Origin: JAZKFT01 sp965246935
GTDB lineage: Bacteria; Bacteroidota; Bacteroidia; Chitinophagales; Chitinophagaceae
NCBI GenBank assembly: GCA_965246935.1
Contig: CBDFGC010000006.1
Location: 1-64,000 of the forward strand
Reading direction: 5' to 3'
Length of the DNA: 64,000 bases
The notes beneath the pieces were generated by a model. The model did not search any database, was not told where the DNA came from, and saw only the letters and a list, made by a program, of their open reading frames with translations. Below are positions 33,083 through 42,270 of the stretch, in pieces (position 1 is the first letter of the stretch; every line of letters begins with the position of its first letter). The position numbers were made by a program, and so were the translations under genes.

Positions 33083-34267
33083 TTACTCAGCCACTTTTTG
33101 TTTCCAGGGATCCAGTACCACTTTTACACAGCCATCCGTTCTTTTCTTAAAAATATCATAGGCATGTGCTACCTCAGAAAGCGGTAAACGGTGGGTAATA
33201 ATGTCATCCAGTTTCACTTTGCCTTCCACTACATATTTCAATAAGGTATCTATATGCTTATGTGCAGGTGCCTGGCCGCCCTTTAAAACAATCCCCTTGT
33301 CGAAAAACTGACCAATCGGAAAGTTATCATACGTAGTAGGGTAAACGCCTAATACCGAAACAATACCGCCACGTCGTACGGCACTCATACATGCTTCCAG
33401 TACTTTGGGGGATCCTTTTTCCAGGTTCAAAACAGCCTTTGCTTTATCCAGTACACTGCGGTCGGGTTCAAAGCCTACTGCTTCCACACATACGTCAGCG
33501 CCACGTCCACCGGTCATTTCCCTGATTTGCTGTACCACATCTTTAGCGCCATCTTCCCACAAAATGGTTTCACAATTGGCGGTCGCTTTTGCTTTATCAA
33601 GGCGGTATTGCAGGGTATCCACAATCACTACCCTTTCTGCACCCCGCAGCCATGCACTTTTTGCCGCCATAATTCCTACAGGTCCCGAACCAAATATGGC
33701 TACCGTTTCACCACCTTTTACTTCGCCCCAGTCAATGCCACTATACCCGGTTGGGAAAATGTCGGTCAGGAACAGCACCTGCTCATCAGTTAAATTTTCG
33801 GGAACAATGCGTGGCCCATAGTCTGCATACGGCACCCGTACATATTCAGCCTGGCCTCCATCATAACCGCCGTACAAATCGGTGTAGCCAAATAAAGCAC
33901 CGCCTTTTTCGGTTAGCAAACCGCCTTCGGGACCGTAGTGCTCAGGGTTGCTGTTTTCGCAATGGCCAGGTAAGTCATGGTTGCAAAAAAAGCAGGTTCC
34001 GCATGCAATAGGAAAAGGCACTACTACCCGGTCACCACGTTTCAAATTTTTGACACCTGAACCAATTTCTTCCACAATGCCCATAAACTCATGCCCCAGT
34101 ACCATGGGGCGGGGCTGTGGCAAACCGCCCGAATAAATATGCAGGTCTGAACCGCAAATAGCGGTAGCCGTTACTTTGAGAATAACATCCCGGTTTTCCT
34201 TTATAACAGGATCATCTACTGTATCATAAGTTACCGATTTTGGTCCGTGAATTCTTGCTGCTTTCAT
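33083..34267 (-). CDS. zinc-dependent alcohol dehydrogenase (formaldehyde dehydrogenase-like MDR)
   Basis: 394 residues from the ATG at 34267 ('MKAARIHGPKSVTYDTVDDP'); the open frame continues 126 codons upstream without family features. Catalytic zinc ligands C38 ('CGSDLH') and H59-E60 ('LGHEFMG'); structural zinc Cys at 89, 92, 95 and 103 ('CGTCFFCNHDLPGHC'); NAD site 'VAIFGSGPVGIMAAKSAWLRGA'. The long insert after the nucleotide fold ('VLDKAKAVLNLEKGSPKVLE') is typical of the glutathione-independent formaldehyde/alcohol dehydrogenase group. Oxidises an alcohol or aldehyde with NAD; cytoplasmic. Confidence 0.92.
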   Translation of the reverse strand: MKAARIHGPKSVTYDTVDDPVIKENRDVILKVTATAICGSDLHIYSGGLPQPRPMVLGHEFMGIVEEIGSGVKNLKRGDRVVVPFPIACGTCFFCNHDLPGHCENSNPEHYGPEGGLLTEKGGALFGYTDLYGGYDGGQAEYVRVPYADYGPRIVPENLTDEQVLFLTDIFPTGYSGIDWGEVKGGETVAIFGSGPVGIMAAKSAWLRGAERVVIVDTLQYRLDKAKATANCETILWEDGAKDVVQQIREMTGGRGADVCVEAVGFEPDRSVLDKAKAVLNLEKGSPKVLEACMSAVRRGGIVSVLGVYPTTYDNFPIGQFFDKGIVLKGGQAPAHKHIDTLLKYVVEGKVKLDDIITHRLPLSEVAHAYDIFKKRTDGCVKVVLDPWKQKVAE

Positions 34268-34511
34268 ATGGTTATATTTATTGATTAGGAAATACTCAAT
34301 CTTTTGAGTTGGGGGACTGTTATAAGGATTAGAAACAGGATGGGCATAAAAATTATGCCATACAGAAATACTGTTGAAAGGCTTTGTCCACTTGCGGAAA
34401 AGTGTAAAGAAATACCCGGTGGGAAAGGAGAAATTGTCCCATTTCCGAATAATTACAGGGGGCCGGCTATCCGGCATATTGGAACCGGGGCCAGGCGGAA
34501 CAGCAGGGAAA

Positions 34512-35309
34512 TTAAATAGGAGTAGATATCTGCCTGGCAGGCAACATTTTTCCGGCAAGCAGAAAAGCAATTCCGCTAAATGCCAGTGCCTCAAATACAC
34601 TTGTCCATTCGTTGCCGTTACCGCTATGCGGATCGGCAATGGCACGGGGTATGTGCAGCAGAATAAGCCATAAGAATATCATGATACCTAATAATAAGGC
34701 TGCTGTGCGCCGCTGAATATATAAGGTGATAGCAATGCCTGACAGGATAAGTGCAACTCCGGCAAACCTTGTCCAGAAAACAGGGCCTGGTATCCAACCT
34801 GGCACCAGGGTAGCCACAAAACCGGTATAAACAAAATGCATGATTCCAAATATAATCATGGTGATAGCTAAAAAGAACTTTCCAAACGGAATCAGCTTTT
34901 CCGGTAGCCGGAACTTATATGAAGCATTGCTTTTTTGTGTTAATGATCCTGCAACAACAAAAGCCCCTCCACTCAATGTGAGCAATTTAAAGGCGTCCGT
35001 CCAGGAACCAAGGTATTGCTCATCATGGCTTAGCTGAAAAGGAATATGAAAGAGCAAAACAAACAGCAGCAATACAAAGCCCACTAATAAAGAGATAGAA
35101 CGTGCCCTGAAACCAAAGATGATTGCTGCACACGCTGCTATAAGGGCTGCACTGCAAACCCATACCCATATTAAACGGCCCGGCAACCACGCAGGGTAGG
35201 CAGGTGGTAAAATGACCGGTCTGAAATCGGCACAAACCAGTTGCTGAACAGCGATTGCTATGAGCGAAACAATAAAGAATAAACGCCACAACCTGTTATA
35301 CTTTTCCAT
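34512..35309 (-). CDS. DoxX-like membrane protein, duplicated fold
   Basis: 265 residues with about eight hydrophobic segments in two similar halves: 'LFFIVSLIAIAVQQL', 'WVWVCSAALIAACAAIIFGF', 'LLVGFVLLLFVLLFHIPF' in the first; 'FFLAITMIIFGIMHFVYTGF', 'FAGVALILSGIAITLYI', 'LLLGIMIFLWLILLHIPRAI' in the second, both ending in 'LxHIPx' followed by a 'W-T-[DS]' segment and a Gly-rich helix. This internal repeat fits DoxX/DUF4267-type proteins of unknown function. Inner membrane. Same strand as the alcohol dehydrogenase, 244 bp apart. Confidence 0.75.
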   Translation of the reverse strand: MEKYNRLWRLFFIVSLIAIAVQQLVCADFRPVILPPAYPAWLPGRLIWVWVCSAALIAACAAIIFGFRARSISLLVGFVLLLFVLLFHIPFQLSHDEQYLGSWTDAFKLLTLSGGAFVVAGSLTQKSNASYKFRLPEKLIPFGKFFLAITMIIFGIMHFVYTGFVATLVPGWIPGPVFWTRFAGVALILSGIAITLYIQRRTAALLLGIMIFLWLILLHIPRAIADPHSGNGNEWTSVFEALAFSGIAFLLAGKMLPARQISTPI

Positions 35310-35546
35310 ATCTGTTTTGTTGGTCGTAATATAACACTGTTTTTTATAATTTTAAACATGCTGATTCCTGATATGATACAGTTGCAGCGGGAACTTTATG
35401 CTGAAAATCCAGGTGGGCGGAAAATGAATATTGTTAGTATCGGCTGATACAACCATCATTCTTTCATCCTGCTTATTTTACCTGACTGCCGCAGCCGGTT
35501 TTGTATTCCGGCATAGCTATAACCGGTTAGCAAGGGTATTACCATC

Positions 35547-35999
35547 TTAAAACATTCGTACAAAATAAACCAGCAGGAAAAGAAATATAACGACATTGGT
35601 TACCATAGCAGATTGCTCATTTTTACCCGCCGGCTTTTTTATTAGGTGCTGAAGACCGGCAATACCATAGTATAAGCCGCCTGCTAAAGCACTTACTATT
35701 CGCCATTGCGATAAGAATAAAGAAAAAATGGCAACCAATCCAAAACAAAGATTGGCAAAGCCCGGCTCCCTTACTATCGGAAAACTGTCGGGGCTGTCAA
35801 TACGGAAAATTTGTCTTGCGGTAAATGCAGGATCAGTCGTTTGTTTAATGCCTGCTATGAAAAGCCTGAGGCCAATAGCCGAAAAGATGAACCATTTGCC
35901 TGCTAACTCAAATGTAAATAGTATGCCTTTATTTAGCAGTGTCTGTGTTGCGGAACAAATTACCGGCAGTATAAATATGAATACCGAAACGATAATCAT
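35547..35999 (-). CDS. membrane protein, DUF6790-like
   Basis: 150 residues, four predicted membrane helices ('IIVSVFIFILPVICSA', 'WFIFSAIGLRLFIAGI', 'LCFGLVAIFSLFLSQW', 'VTNVVIFLFLLVYFVRMF'). Loop 'REPGFANLCFGL' and 'ALAGGLYYGIAGLQHL' resemble DUF6790 proteins (recognition from memory, modest confidence). Function unknown. The spacer 35310-35546 holds no clear gene. Confidence 0.6.
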   Translation of the reverse strand: MIIVSVFIFILPVICSATQTLLNKGILFTFELAGKWFIFSAIGLRLFIAGIKQTTDPAFTARQIFRIDSPDSFPIVREPGFANLCFGLVAIFSLFLSQWRIVSALAGGLYYGIAGLQHLIKKPAGKNEQSAMVTNVVIFLFLLVYFVRMF

Positions 36000-36296
36000 G
36001 TATGGCTTATTGATGTCGGAGGCATTTTTATTTTTCGTTGTTGTTTTATGACAGCAGGTTGTCCTTTTTTGAAATTTACAAATTGCAACTCATGATGTCA
36101 GGATGGTGCAACGCTTATCTACTTGTAATGCCGGATATAGGAAAGAAGCTATCCGGTTAGAGCAATAACCCGGTTTCTTTGCTTACCATCTGCAAAATGA
36201 TTTCCGCCAGTTTATCAGAAAAAGAGGCCGGATGTATAGTATTGCTTTTCCGGACAATGCAATGTTTCACTTTTACATTCTAAAAAAATAATAGGA

Positions 36297-37160
36297 ATGA
36301 AACAATTGGTAATTACCGTAATCATTGCGTTGTTAAGCATACATAGTCATGCACAGGTACTGCCCGTAAAATTCTACACTTTTACCGAAAGAACAAGTAA
36401 CAGAACCAGTAGCACTGCCGCTAATAATGCTGATGTAAAACCCGGTGCAGAACTAAATACTTTCCAGGTACCCGTAGGAAATGAATCACTGCGTATGTTC
36501 ATCCAGTTTAATGTTACTGACTACAAGAAATTAACTGTACAAAAAGGGCTGCATCTGATGGTTAGATCTGCGGATAAAAGCGACACCCGGAATTTGTTTG
36601 ACTGGTACTGGAAACCGCTGGAAAAAAACCAGGTGATATATGCGAATTATGCATTTCCAGCCGGCAGTTATAATATCAGTTTAGTTGATAATGATGAGCC
36701 TGAGAAAGTATTTGCAACTCGTACAATTATGGTGAAGCCCAACGAAGCAAAAGTAGCCAATGCAGCAACAGACGGATTTCGTTACAACAGGTCACACTTT
36801 AAAATATGGACCTGCAAAAGCGTTGACGCAACTGCATGGAAAGCCGTTGGACAAACGGCCAACATAAAGGCAGGTAGTTGCGTAACACTATTTTTTGATA
36901 GCATAGACAAATTAAAAAATGAGGGGCCAATGCGCTGGGGAATTTATAAAATAGGCGCCGATGGAACAGAAAATGTAGTGAGCCAAAAAGACCAGGCTGT
37001 AGACTGGGAAAAATGGAGCAAATTGTATTATGAAGAATGCGACGAGTTTACTACGCCGGGCAAATACAGGATTTATATTGCTACCAAATATGATTCGGAT
37101 ACGCACAGTAATGTAAATGGCGACCATTATTTTGCTAAGGCAGATCTGACAGTTGAATAG
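36297..37160 (+). CDS. secreted protein of unknown function
   Basis: 287 residues with signal peptide 'MKQLVITVIIALLSIHSHAQ' and a short RBS-like AATAATAGGA before the ATG. The mature part is polar and beta-rich, without a domain that I recognise; two similar stretches ('LTVQKGLHLMVRSADKSDTR' and 'TANIKAGSCVTLFFDSIDKL') hint at two related beta-sandwich halves. A strong terminator follows at 37197-37227. Single gene, probably periplasmic. Confidence 0.7.
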   Translation: MKQLVITVIIALLSIHSHAQVLPVKFYTFTERTSNRTSSTAANNADVKPGAELNTFQVPVGNESLRMFIQFNVTDYKKLTVQKGLHLMVRSADKSDTRNLFDWYWKPLEKNQVIYANYAFPAGSYNISLVDNDEPEKVFATRTIMVKPNEAKVANAATDGFRYNRSHFKIWTCKSVDATAWKAVGQTANIKAGSCVTLFFDSIDKLKNEGPMRWGIYKIGADGTENVVSQKDQAVDWEKWSKLYYEECDEFTTPGKYRIYIATKYDSDTHSNVNGDHYFAKADLTVE

Positions 37161-37196
37161 AAAGTACCTTTTATAAAAAGCAATACCATTTTTGAT

Positions 37197-37227
37197 GAGC
37201 CCGTTACGCTTGCTGCGTAGCGGGCTC
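37197..37227 (+). terminator. hairpin terminator
   Basis: GAGCCCGTTACGC (37197-37209), loop TTGCT, GCGTAGCGGGCTC (37215-37227): 13-bp stem with one G-T pair, 37 bp after the secreted-protein gene. Short T run only. Confidence 0.65.
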
Positions 37228-37373
37228 CTATGCGAATAGCTAAAACCGTAAATACTCTTTTCCCTGTTGCGGCCAATTATACAATATGCTATATGAATTA
37301 CATTTTTCGTAGTATGAGCTGTATTAAGAAATAAACAGGACTACATACATTTGAATAGCCTAAATTTTTTCGA

Positions 37374-37620
37374 GTGTACCGCTTTTTTCTGCTTATTTAT
37401 TTTTTAGTATATGTGTATATACAGCCGGGCTACGGTCAGGCACCGCCTGCTTTTTCTTTTACCCATTATGGTATAGAGAACGGTCTTGCATCCAATGAAA
37501 TTTTCAGTATTATACAAAACCAATCCGGTTACCTGTGGATTGCTGCTAACAACGGACTGCAGCGCTTTGATGGGGTACATTATAAAACATTCCGGCACCG
37601 CGAACAGGCAGGAAATAAAA
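37374..37620 (+). pseudogene. N-terminal fragment of a Reg_prop sensor (hybrid histidine kinase type)
   Basis: Signal peptide 'MYRFFLLIYFLVYVYIQPGYG', then 'FTHYGIENGLASNEIFSIIQ' and 'GYLWIAANNGLQRFDGVHYK', the first blade of a two-component regulator propeller. Full-length relatives exceed 900 residues; here the homology ends after about 80 residues ('FRHREQAG') and the frame runs into the antisense of another gene fragment. A deletion or rearrangement has removed the rest. Confidence 0.7.
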
Positions 37621-37624
37621 AGCT

Positions 37625-37870
37625 TTGGGCGGCAAACCGGGATTTATCAGTCGCTTTGGCATTAAAGCGAAATACACTTTGGGAAAGCCATCCTGAGATG
37701 AGTATATTGGCAATAAGTAATGCATTAAAATACAATGCGTAATGGCCATATCCTGCTGCACTTAACACATGTCTTAATATCGGAATAGATAACCCTTTAA
37801 TAAGAGAAGGGATAATAATACTTAGAAAATAATTTGCATCCTCTTTTTTAAACCGGGTGAAAATATTCAT
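37625..37870 (-). pseudogene. N-terminal fragment of a polysaccharide flippase (Wzx/MATE-like)
   Basis: From ATG 37870: 'MNIFTRFKKEDANYFLSIII', 'PSLIKGLSIPILRHVLSA', 'YGHYALYFNALLIANILISG', 'WLSQSVFRFN', the first two to three helices of an O-antigen/exopolysaccharide exporter. The normal protein has more than 400 residues. It ends where it meets the Reg_prop fragment coming from the other side (junction about 37605-37640). Confidence 0.65.
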
Positions 37871-37967
37871 GGGTTAGGCGTTCAGCTATGAGTACTCAGT
37901 TATCTGCTTTTCTTCTCTGTATTTCTGCTGACAGCTGACAATTGATATCTGAATGCTGACAACTATT

Positions 37968-40037
37968 TTAATACGCTAACAACAGCCTAATTCGTTCTGC
38001 TACCTTTTCTGCATTGGGCAGCATGGCTTTTTCCAGGGCGGTGTTCATCGGAACGGCTGGCAGGGCAAAAGCACCCAACACTTCCACTGGTGCATCCAGG
38101 TACCGGAAACATGCCGAAGAGATACGCCCTGCCAGTGCTTCGGCAAAGGAATTATACTGCTGCTCCTCGGTAAGCACCAGGCATTTGCCATGCTGCTGAA
38201 CAGTTTCGAAAATCAGCTCCTCATCCAGCGGAAACAGGGTACGCAGATCCAGAATCGTAACCTGCCCCGGAAAAGTTTTAGCCGCCATTTTAGCCCAGTA
38301 AACACCCATACCGTAGGTGATGATGCAACAGCTTTCCCCGTTCTCACTGCTTTCCGCATCAGCTTCCAGCACAACCACCGCTTTGCCTAATGGAACAATA
38401 TAATCCCGGGATGGTTCCGGAGTTTTCGCTTCTTCCGTGCCTGGCAGCTTACTCCAATACAATCCCTTATGCTCCAGCATAATCACCGGGTTTGGGTCTA
38501 AAAAGGCTGCTTTCATTAATCCTTTCAGGTCTGCAGCATTACTGGGATAAACTATTTTTATTCCTTTTACAGATAGTAAAGTGGTTTCAATGCTGCCGCT
38601 ATGGTACGGGCCACCGCCGCCATACGCACCAACCGGTACCCGTATCAGTGCCTGTATAGGGAACTTGCCCATGCTTAAATAACAACTTTTCGAAATTTCA
38701 GTAACTAACTGATTGAACCCCGGGTAAATGTAATCAGCAAACTGAACCTCCACAATGGGCTTGCAACCGGCAGCACTCATGCCACAGCAACTGCCGATAA
38801 TGTATGCTTCCTGAATAGCTGTATTAAAAACCCGGTGATCGCCAAATTGCTCAGCCAGTGTGGCGGCTTCTCTAAAAACGCCTCCCAGCCTCCGTCCAAC
38901 ATCCTGCCCATACAGGATCGCTTCCGGAAAATCTTCCATTATTTCTCTTACCGCAAACAGGCCGGCATCTACCATTAATATTTTCTCTGCCCCTGCAGGA
39001 GTTCGTGTTCCTTTTTCCTCTGTTATTAAAGTAGGGGCAAATACGTGTTGCTGCACGGTTGCCGGGTCGGGTTCCGGCGCCGCCACTGCCCGTTCAAATG
39101 CTTTCAGTACTTCCGTTTCCGCATGTTTTTGTAGCCCCTGTACACTATCTTCCCGCATGCCCAGTTCCAGCAGGCGGCTATATAGTTTTACGCCGGGGTC
39201 GTGCAGGCCGTGCTTCTGCAAATCTTCCTGTGTACGATAAAACTCCTTTCGAACACCACTGGTATGGTGGGCCAGCAGCGGTACTTTTGCCTGCACCAGG
39301 TAGGGGCCTCTCCGTTCTCTTACATATTTAATAACATCGGTAATGGATTGATAGCTTTCTTCAAAATGGCTTCCGTTTATCCGCAGGCGCTTCATACCGG
39401 GGAATCCGCCTGCGTACTCATAGGCATCCATTACCCTTGCTTCTTTTGCACTTACGCTAATACCCCAGTCGTTGTCCTGCACCAGGTAAATAATGGGCAG
39501 CATTTTTAGCACGGCGAACTGAAAGGCCTCGCTTACCTCCCCTTCGGTAATGCTTGCATCGCCCATTGAGCAAACCACTACCGGCATGCCGGCCATCGGA
39601 TTATCCTCAAAATCGGTTAGCTTATTTGTTTTTTCCAGATACTGTACTGCCTGTGCCAGCCCGGTAGCGGGTATTACCTGCATACCGGTAGCGCTGCTTT
39701 GATGAATAATGGTTGGCTTACCGCCGCCTTTATGATTAGGATGACTATAATAGCTGCGGCCTCCGGTAAATATATCATCCCCTTTGGCCAGTAGTTGCAG
39801 CATCAGTTCATATGGGGTAAAGCCCAGGCCCAGCAACATGCAATCGTCGCGGTAGTAGGGGCTTACATAATCATAAGGCTGAAGTTGCAATGCCAGGGCC
39901 AGTTGAATGGCCTCGTGGCCGCGGCTGGTGGAGTGTACATACCTGCATATTTGCCGGTTGGCTTCGTAGGTTTCAGCCATTTTTTTACTGGCACACATCA
40001 TCCAGTAAGCCTTTTGTAATACAGACAGATCAATCAT
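37968..40037 (-). CDS. 2-oxoacid dehydrogenase E1, fused alpha and beta subunits
   Basis: 689 residues. Residues about 1-330 are E1 alpha: 'GHEAIQLALALQLQPYDYVS', thiamine-diphosphate motif starting 'MGDASITEGEVSEAF' and 'QDNDWGISV'. Residues about 345-689 are E1 beta: 'YGQDVGRRLGGVFREAATL', 'NTAIQEAYIIGSCCGMSAAG', 'QFADYIYPGFNQLVTEISK', 'PVIMLEHKGLYW', and the transketolase C-terminal domain. Such fusions are common in Bacteroidota and decarboxylate branched-chain or related 2-oxoacids as part of the lipoyl complex. E2 and E3 genes are not adjacent. The start region is duplicated (see 40014-40089). Confidence 0.92.
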   Translation of the reverse strand: MIDLSVLQKAYWMMCASKKMAETYEANRQICRYVHSTSRGHEAIQLALALQLQPYDYVSPYYRDDCMLLGLGFTPYELMLQLLAKGDDIFTGGRSYYSHPNHKGGGKPTIIHQSSATGMQVIPATGLAQAVQYLEKTNKLTDFEDNPMAGMPVVVCSMGDASITEGEVSEAFQFAVLKMLPIIYLVQDNDWGISVSAKEARVMDAYEYAGGFPGMKRLRINGSHFEESYQSITDVIKYVRERRGPYLVQAKVPLLAHHTSGVRKEFYRTQEDLQKHGLHDPGVKLYSRLLELGMREDSVQGLQKHAETEVLKAFERAVAAPEPDPATVQQHVFAPTLITEEKGTRTPAGAEKILMVDAGLFAVREIMEDFPEAILYGQDVGRRLGGVFREAATLAEQFGDHRVFNTAIQEAYIIGSCCGMSAAGCKPIVEVQFADYIYPGFNQLVTEISKSCYLSMGKFPIQALIRVPVGAYGGGGPYHSGSIETTLLSVKGIKIVYPSNAADLKGLMKAAFLDPNPVIMLEHKGLYWSKLPGTEEAKTPEPSRDYIVPLGKAVVVLEADAESSENGESCCIITYGMGVYWAKMAAKTFPGQVTILDLRTLFPLDEELIFETVQQHGKCLVLTEEQQYNSFAEALAGRISSACFRYLDAPVEVLGAFALPAVPMNTALEKAMLPNAEKVAERIRLLLAY

Positions 40038-40089
40038 TAAGAATAGTTGAATTGTAATACAGACAGATCAATCATTAAGAATAGTTGAA
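40014..40089 (-). repeat. 38-bp tandem duplication over the E1 start, creating a leader ORF
   Basis: A 38-bp unit (TTGTAATACAGACAGATCAA plus ATCATTAAGAATAGTTGA) occurs twice in tandem, at 40014-40051 and 40052-40089. The outer copy supplies a second ATG (40073-40075) that opens a 12-residue frame beginning MIDLSVLQ like E1 itself. It ends at 40037 so that its stop overlaps the real start as TAATG. Confidence 0.85.
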
Positions 40090-40335
40090 TAGGGAACAAG
40101 AGGCAAAAAGCAACAGGCAACTGGCAATTGGCAAAAGGCAATTAACAACAGGTAAAAAAGCAACTGGCAATTAGCAATAAGCAAAGTTTAGCTATTCATT
40201 GCCTACCTTAAAAAAGGATTAGGTGTTGGCTACTTGTATTCATTTGCTAACCTGCCTGCCAATATGCAAGTTGTCGTATTTGCACATTTGCCTATTGCCT
40301 TTTGCCAATTTATATTTTTGCCTTTTGCCCATTGC
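40090..40335. repeat. low-complexity GGCAA(C/T)-rich spacer
   Basis: Repeated variants of AGCAACAGGCAACTGGCAAT and its complement-like TTGCCTATTGCCTTTTGCCA, a common degenerate spacer type in Bacteroidota. No gene. Confidence 0.5.
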
Positions 40336-40947
40336 TTATTTTACATCAAATTCAAGCACTTTTTCCCCTTCCAGAAAGGCTTCAAACATATCGCCTACCA
40401 CCGTTTCGCCAACGCCGGACGGGGTGCCGGTAAATATCAGGTCGCCTATGTTTAGGGTAAAATATTGCGAAGCATCGGCTAGGATTTCATTAATACTAAA
40501 AATCATGTGATCGGAATTACCGTTTTGTACTACTTCGCCATTCTTTTTTAGCTGAAAATGGATGCTGCCATTGGAGGATAGATTGCTGGTCTTTAAAAAT
40601 GTACCTACCACCGCAGATTGATCAAACGCTTTTGCTTTTTCCCAGGGCAATCCCTTTTTCTTTAACTCGGACTGTATATCACGGGCTGTAAAATCAATAC
40701 CCAATGTAATTTCATTATAGTATTGCCAGGCGTATTTACCATTGATATACTTCCCGTTTTTGGAAATTTTATAGACCAGCTCACACTCATAATGCAGTTC
40801 ATTTGTAAAGGGCGGATAGTAAAAGCTCATACCCGGTGTAACCAATGCACTTTTAGGCTTCATAAAAATAACCGGTTCATCCGGTACAATGTTTCCCAAT
40901 TCTTTTGCATGCTCCACATAATTTCTTCCAATACAAATAATTTTCAT
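40336..40947 (-). CDS. fumarylacetoacetate hydrolase family protein
   Basis: 203 residues, the compact form of the family. 'MKIICIGRNYVEHAKELGN' start, 'PVIFMKPKSALVTPG', metal ligands E-x-E in 'ELHYECELVYKISKNGK' near residue 70, D in 'GIDFTARDIQSELKKKGLPW' near 104, and 'DLIFTGTPSGVGETVVGDMF' near the end. Hydrolyses or isomerises C-C bonds in acylpyruvate-type substrates; relatives act as oxaloacetate decarboxylases/acylpyruvases. Cytoplasmic. Same strand as pth, 72 bp downstream. Confidence 0.92.
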   Translation of the reverse strand: MKIICIGRNYVEHAKELGNIVPDEPVIFMKPKSALVTPGMSFYYPPFTNELHYECELVYKISKNGKYINGKYAWQYYNEITLGIDFTARDIQSELKKKGLPWEKAKAFDQSAVVGTFLKTSNLSSNGSIHFQLKKNGEVVQNGNSDHMIFSINEILADASQYFTLNIGDLIFTGTPSGVGETVVGDMFEAFLEGEKVLEFDVK

Positions 40948-41019
40948 GATAATGGGTTTATTTCCTTTGTGTTTTTACCTATAGGTTACTCCTACAAAAT
41001 CCCATCGCATAAAAGGGAC

Positions 41020-41601
41020 TTAGCTAAATGATATACGGTTTGCTTCATTCATGGTTTTATCAATACCTATAAAAATAAACTGTTCAATCAGTGTTACACA
41101 AGCTTCTATTTTCTGTTGTACCAGCGCCCATTCCGGCGCTGTCCATTTGCCCAGCACAAACTCTACCTGCCTGCCTTTTGGAAACTGGTTCCCGATGCCA
41201 AACCGCAGGCGTGGGTATTCTGTGGTTTGCAGTGTAGCCTGTATGTCCCTTAACCCGTTGTGGCCGGCATCGCTTCCGCCGGGCCGTATGCGTACCTTGT
41301 CCAGCGGCAAGGCTAAATCGTCAACAATGGTCAACGAATTTTTAATGCTCACCTTTTCTTTCTGCAACCAATAAGCTACTGCTTTCCCGCTCAGGTTCAT
41401 GTAAGTAGTAGGTTTAATACATACCACCGTATGACCTTTCAGCTTTAGTTCTGCCACCTGTGCCAGCCTTTCTATCTTAAAAAAACCGTTGTGCCTGGCG
41501 GTAAATATATCTGCAATCTCGAAGCCAATATTGTGGCGGGTACGGTCGTATTCCACCCCTATATTTCCAAGACCGGCAATCAGAAATTTTTCCATATGCA
41601 C
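41020..41601 (-). CDS. pth: peptidyl-tRNA hydrolase
   Basis: 193 residues. 'FLIAGLGNIGVEYDRTRHNIGFEI' carries the substrate-binding Asn and the catalytic His; 'IKPTTYMNLSGKAV' supplies the second Asn; 'VDDLALPLDKVRIRPGGSDAGHNGLRDI' and 'RLRFGIG' follow, all hallmarks of bacterial Pth. Releases peptides from drop-off peptidyl-tRNA. The start is at 41601 or two codons in (41595). Lies behind L25, as in many bacteria, with a terminator stem between. Confidence 0.96.
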   Translation of the reverse strand: MHMEKFLIAGLGNIGVEYDRTRHNIGFEIADIFTARHNGFFKIERLAQVAELKLKGHTVVCIKPTTYMNLSGKAVAYWLQKEKVSIKNSLTIVDDLALPLDKVRIRPGGSDAGHNGLRDIQATLQTTEYPRLRFGIGNQFPKGRQVEFVLGKWTAPEWALVQQKIEACVTLIEQFIFIGIDKTMNEANRISFS

Positions 41602-41610
41602 AACAACATA

Positions 41611-41640
41611 AAAAACCCCGGCCCAAAGCAGGGTCGGGGT
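41611..41640 (-). terminator. intrinsic terminator between the L25 gene and pth
   Basis: Minus strand: ACCCCGACCC, loop TGCTTTG, GGCCGGGGT followed by TTTTTATG. G/C-rich stem and T5 tract. It would end or attenuate transcription from the L25 gene before pth. Confidence 0.75.
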
Positions 41641-41658
41641 CTGGTAAAAAACATCCGT

Positions 41659-42270
41659 TTATTTCTTTTTCTCTTCTTTGCCTGCAACAGCTTTGTCTTT
41701 GCCTACGGTAGCTTCCTCCTGCTTTAACTGGCGGGTTAGCACAATAGAAGCCATCGGTATACGCGGCGAATTCAGTATTTCCATATTACCGGCCTTTACA
41801 TCCTGCACCCGTATGTTACCATTCAGTTCCAGGTCCGTAACATCTACCTCAATATTTTCTCTGAGATCCTTTGGCAGCGACTTTACTTTCAGCGTTTTTA
41901 GTTTGGTAATTAAGCGGCCCCCTGCTTTTACGCCGGCTGCACTACCTGTGTATTTTACCGGCAGGGTAGCTACCACATGCTTATCTTCCACCAGTTCCAG
42001 AAAGTCCACATGGTTCAGTTCGTCGCTTACCTTATCGAACTGGAGGTCTTTAAGAATGGTACGGTAAGAGGTACCGTCGATAACGATTTCGGTAAGGTTG
42101 AACTCCGGTGTATAAACGATGGGTTTAAAAGCCGTAACCGGTGCAGAAAAATTAATTTCTGCCGCACCCCCGTAAATTACACCAGGCACAAGGCCCTGAG
42201 AGCGAAGCTGGCGGGTGGCTTTTTTGCCATATTCGGTCCTCAGTTGTCCTTCGATTGTAATTGTTTTCAT
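41659..42270 (-). CDS. rplY: 50S ribosomal protein L25 (CTC form)
   Basis: 203 residues: N-terminal L25 5S-rRNA-binding domain ('MKTITIEGQLRTEYGKKATRQLRSQGLVPGVIYGG' start, 'HVDFLELVEDKHVVATLPVKYTG') plus the C-terminal TL5/CTC beta-domain ('LRENIEVDVTDLELNGNIRVQDV') and a Lys/Glu-rich tail. Binds 5S rRNA in the large subunit. The pairing with pth is conserved widely. The G/A-rich spacer upstream (42288-42560) contains degenerate CCGGAAG repeats in both orientations and no gene until 42578. Confidence 0.95.
   Translation of the reverse strand: MKTITIEGQLRTEYGKKATRQLRSQGLVPGVIYGGAAEINFSAPVTAFKPIVYTPEFNLTEIVIDGTSYRTILKDLQFDKVSDELNHVDFLELVEDKHVVATLPVKYTGSAAGVKAGGRLITKLKTLKVKSLPKDLRENIEVDVTDLELNGNIRVQDVKAGNMEILNSPRIPMASIVLTRQLKQEEATVGKDKAVAGKEEKKK

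Noticed and set aside
33083..34645. 520-residue version of the alcohol dehydrogenase
   Set aside because: The first 126 codons lack family similarity; the conserved start 'MKAARIHGPKSV' is at 34267.
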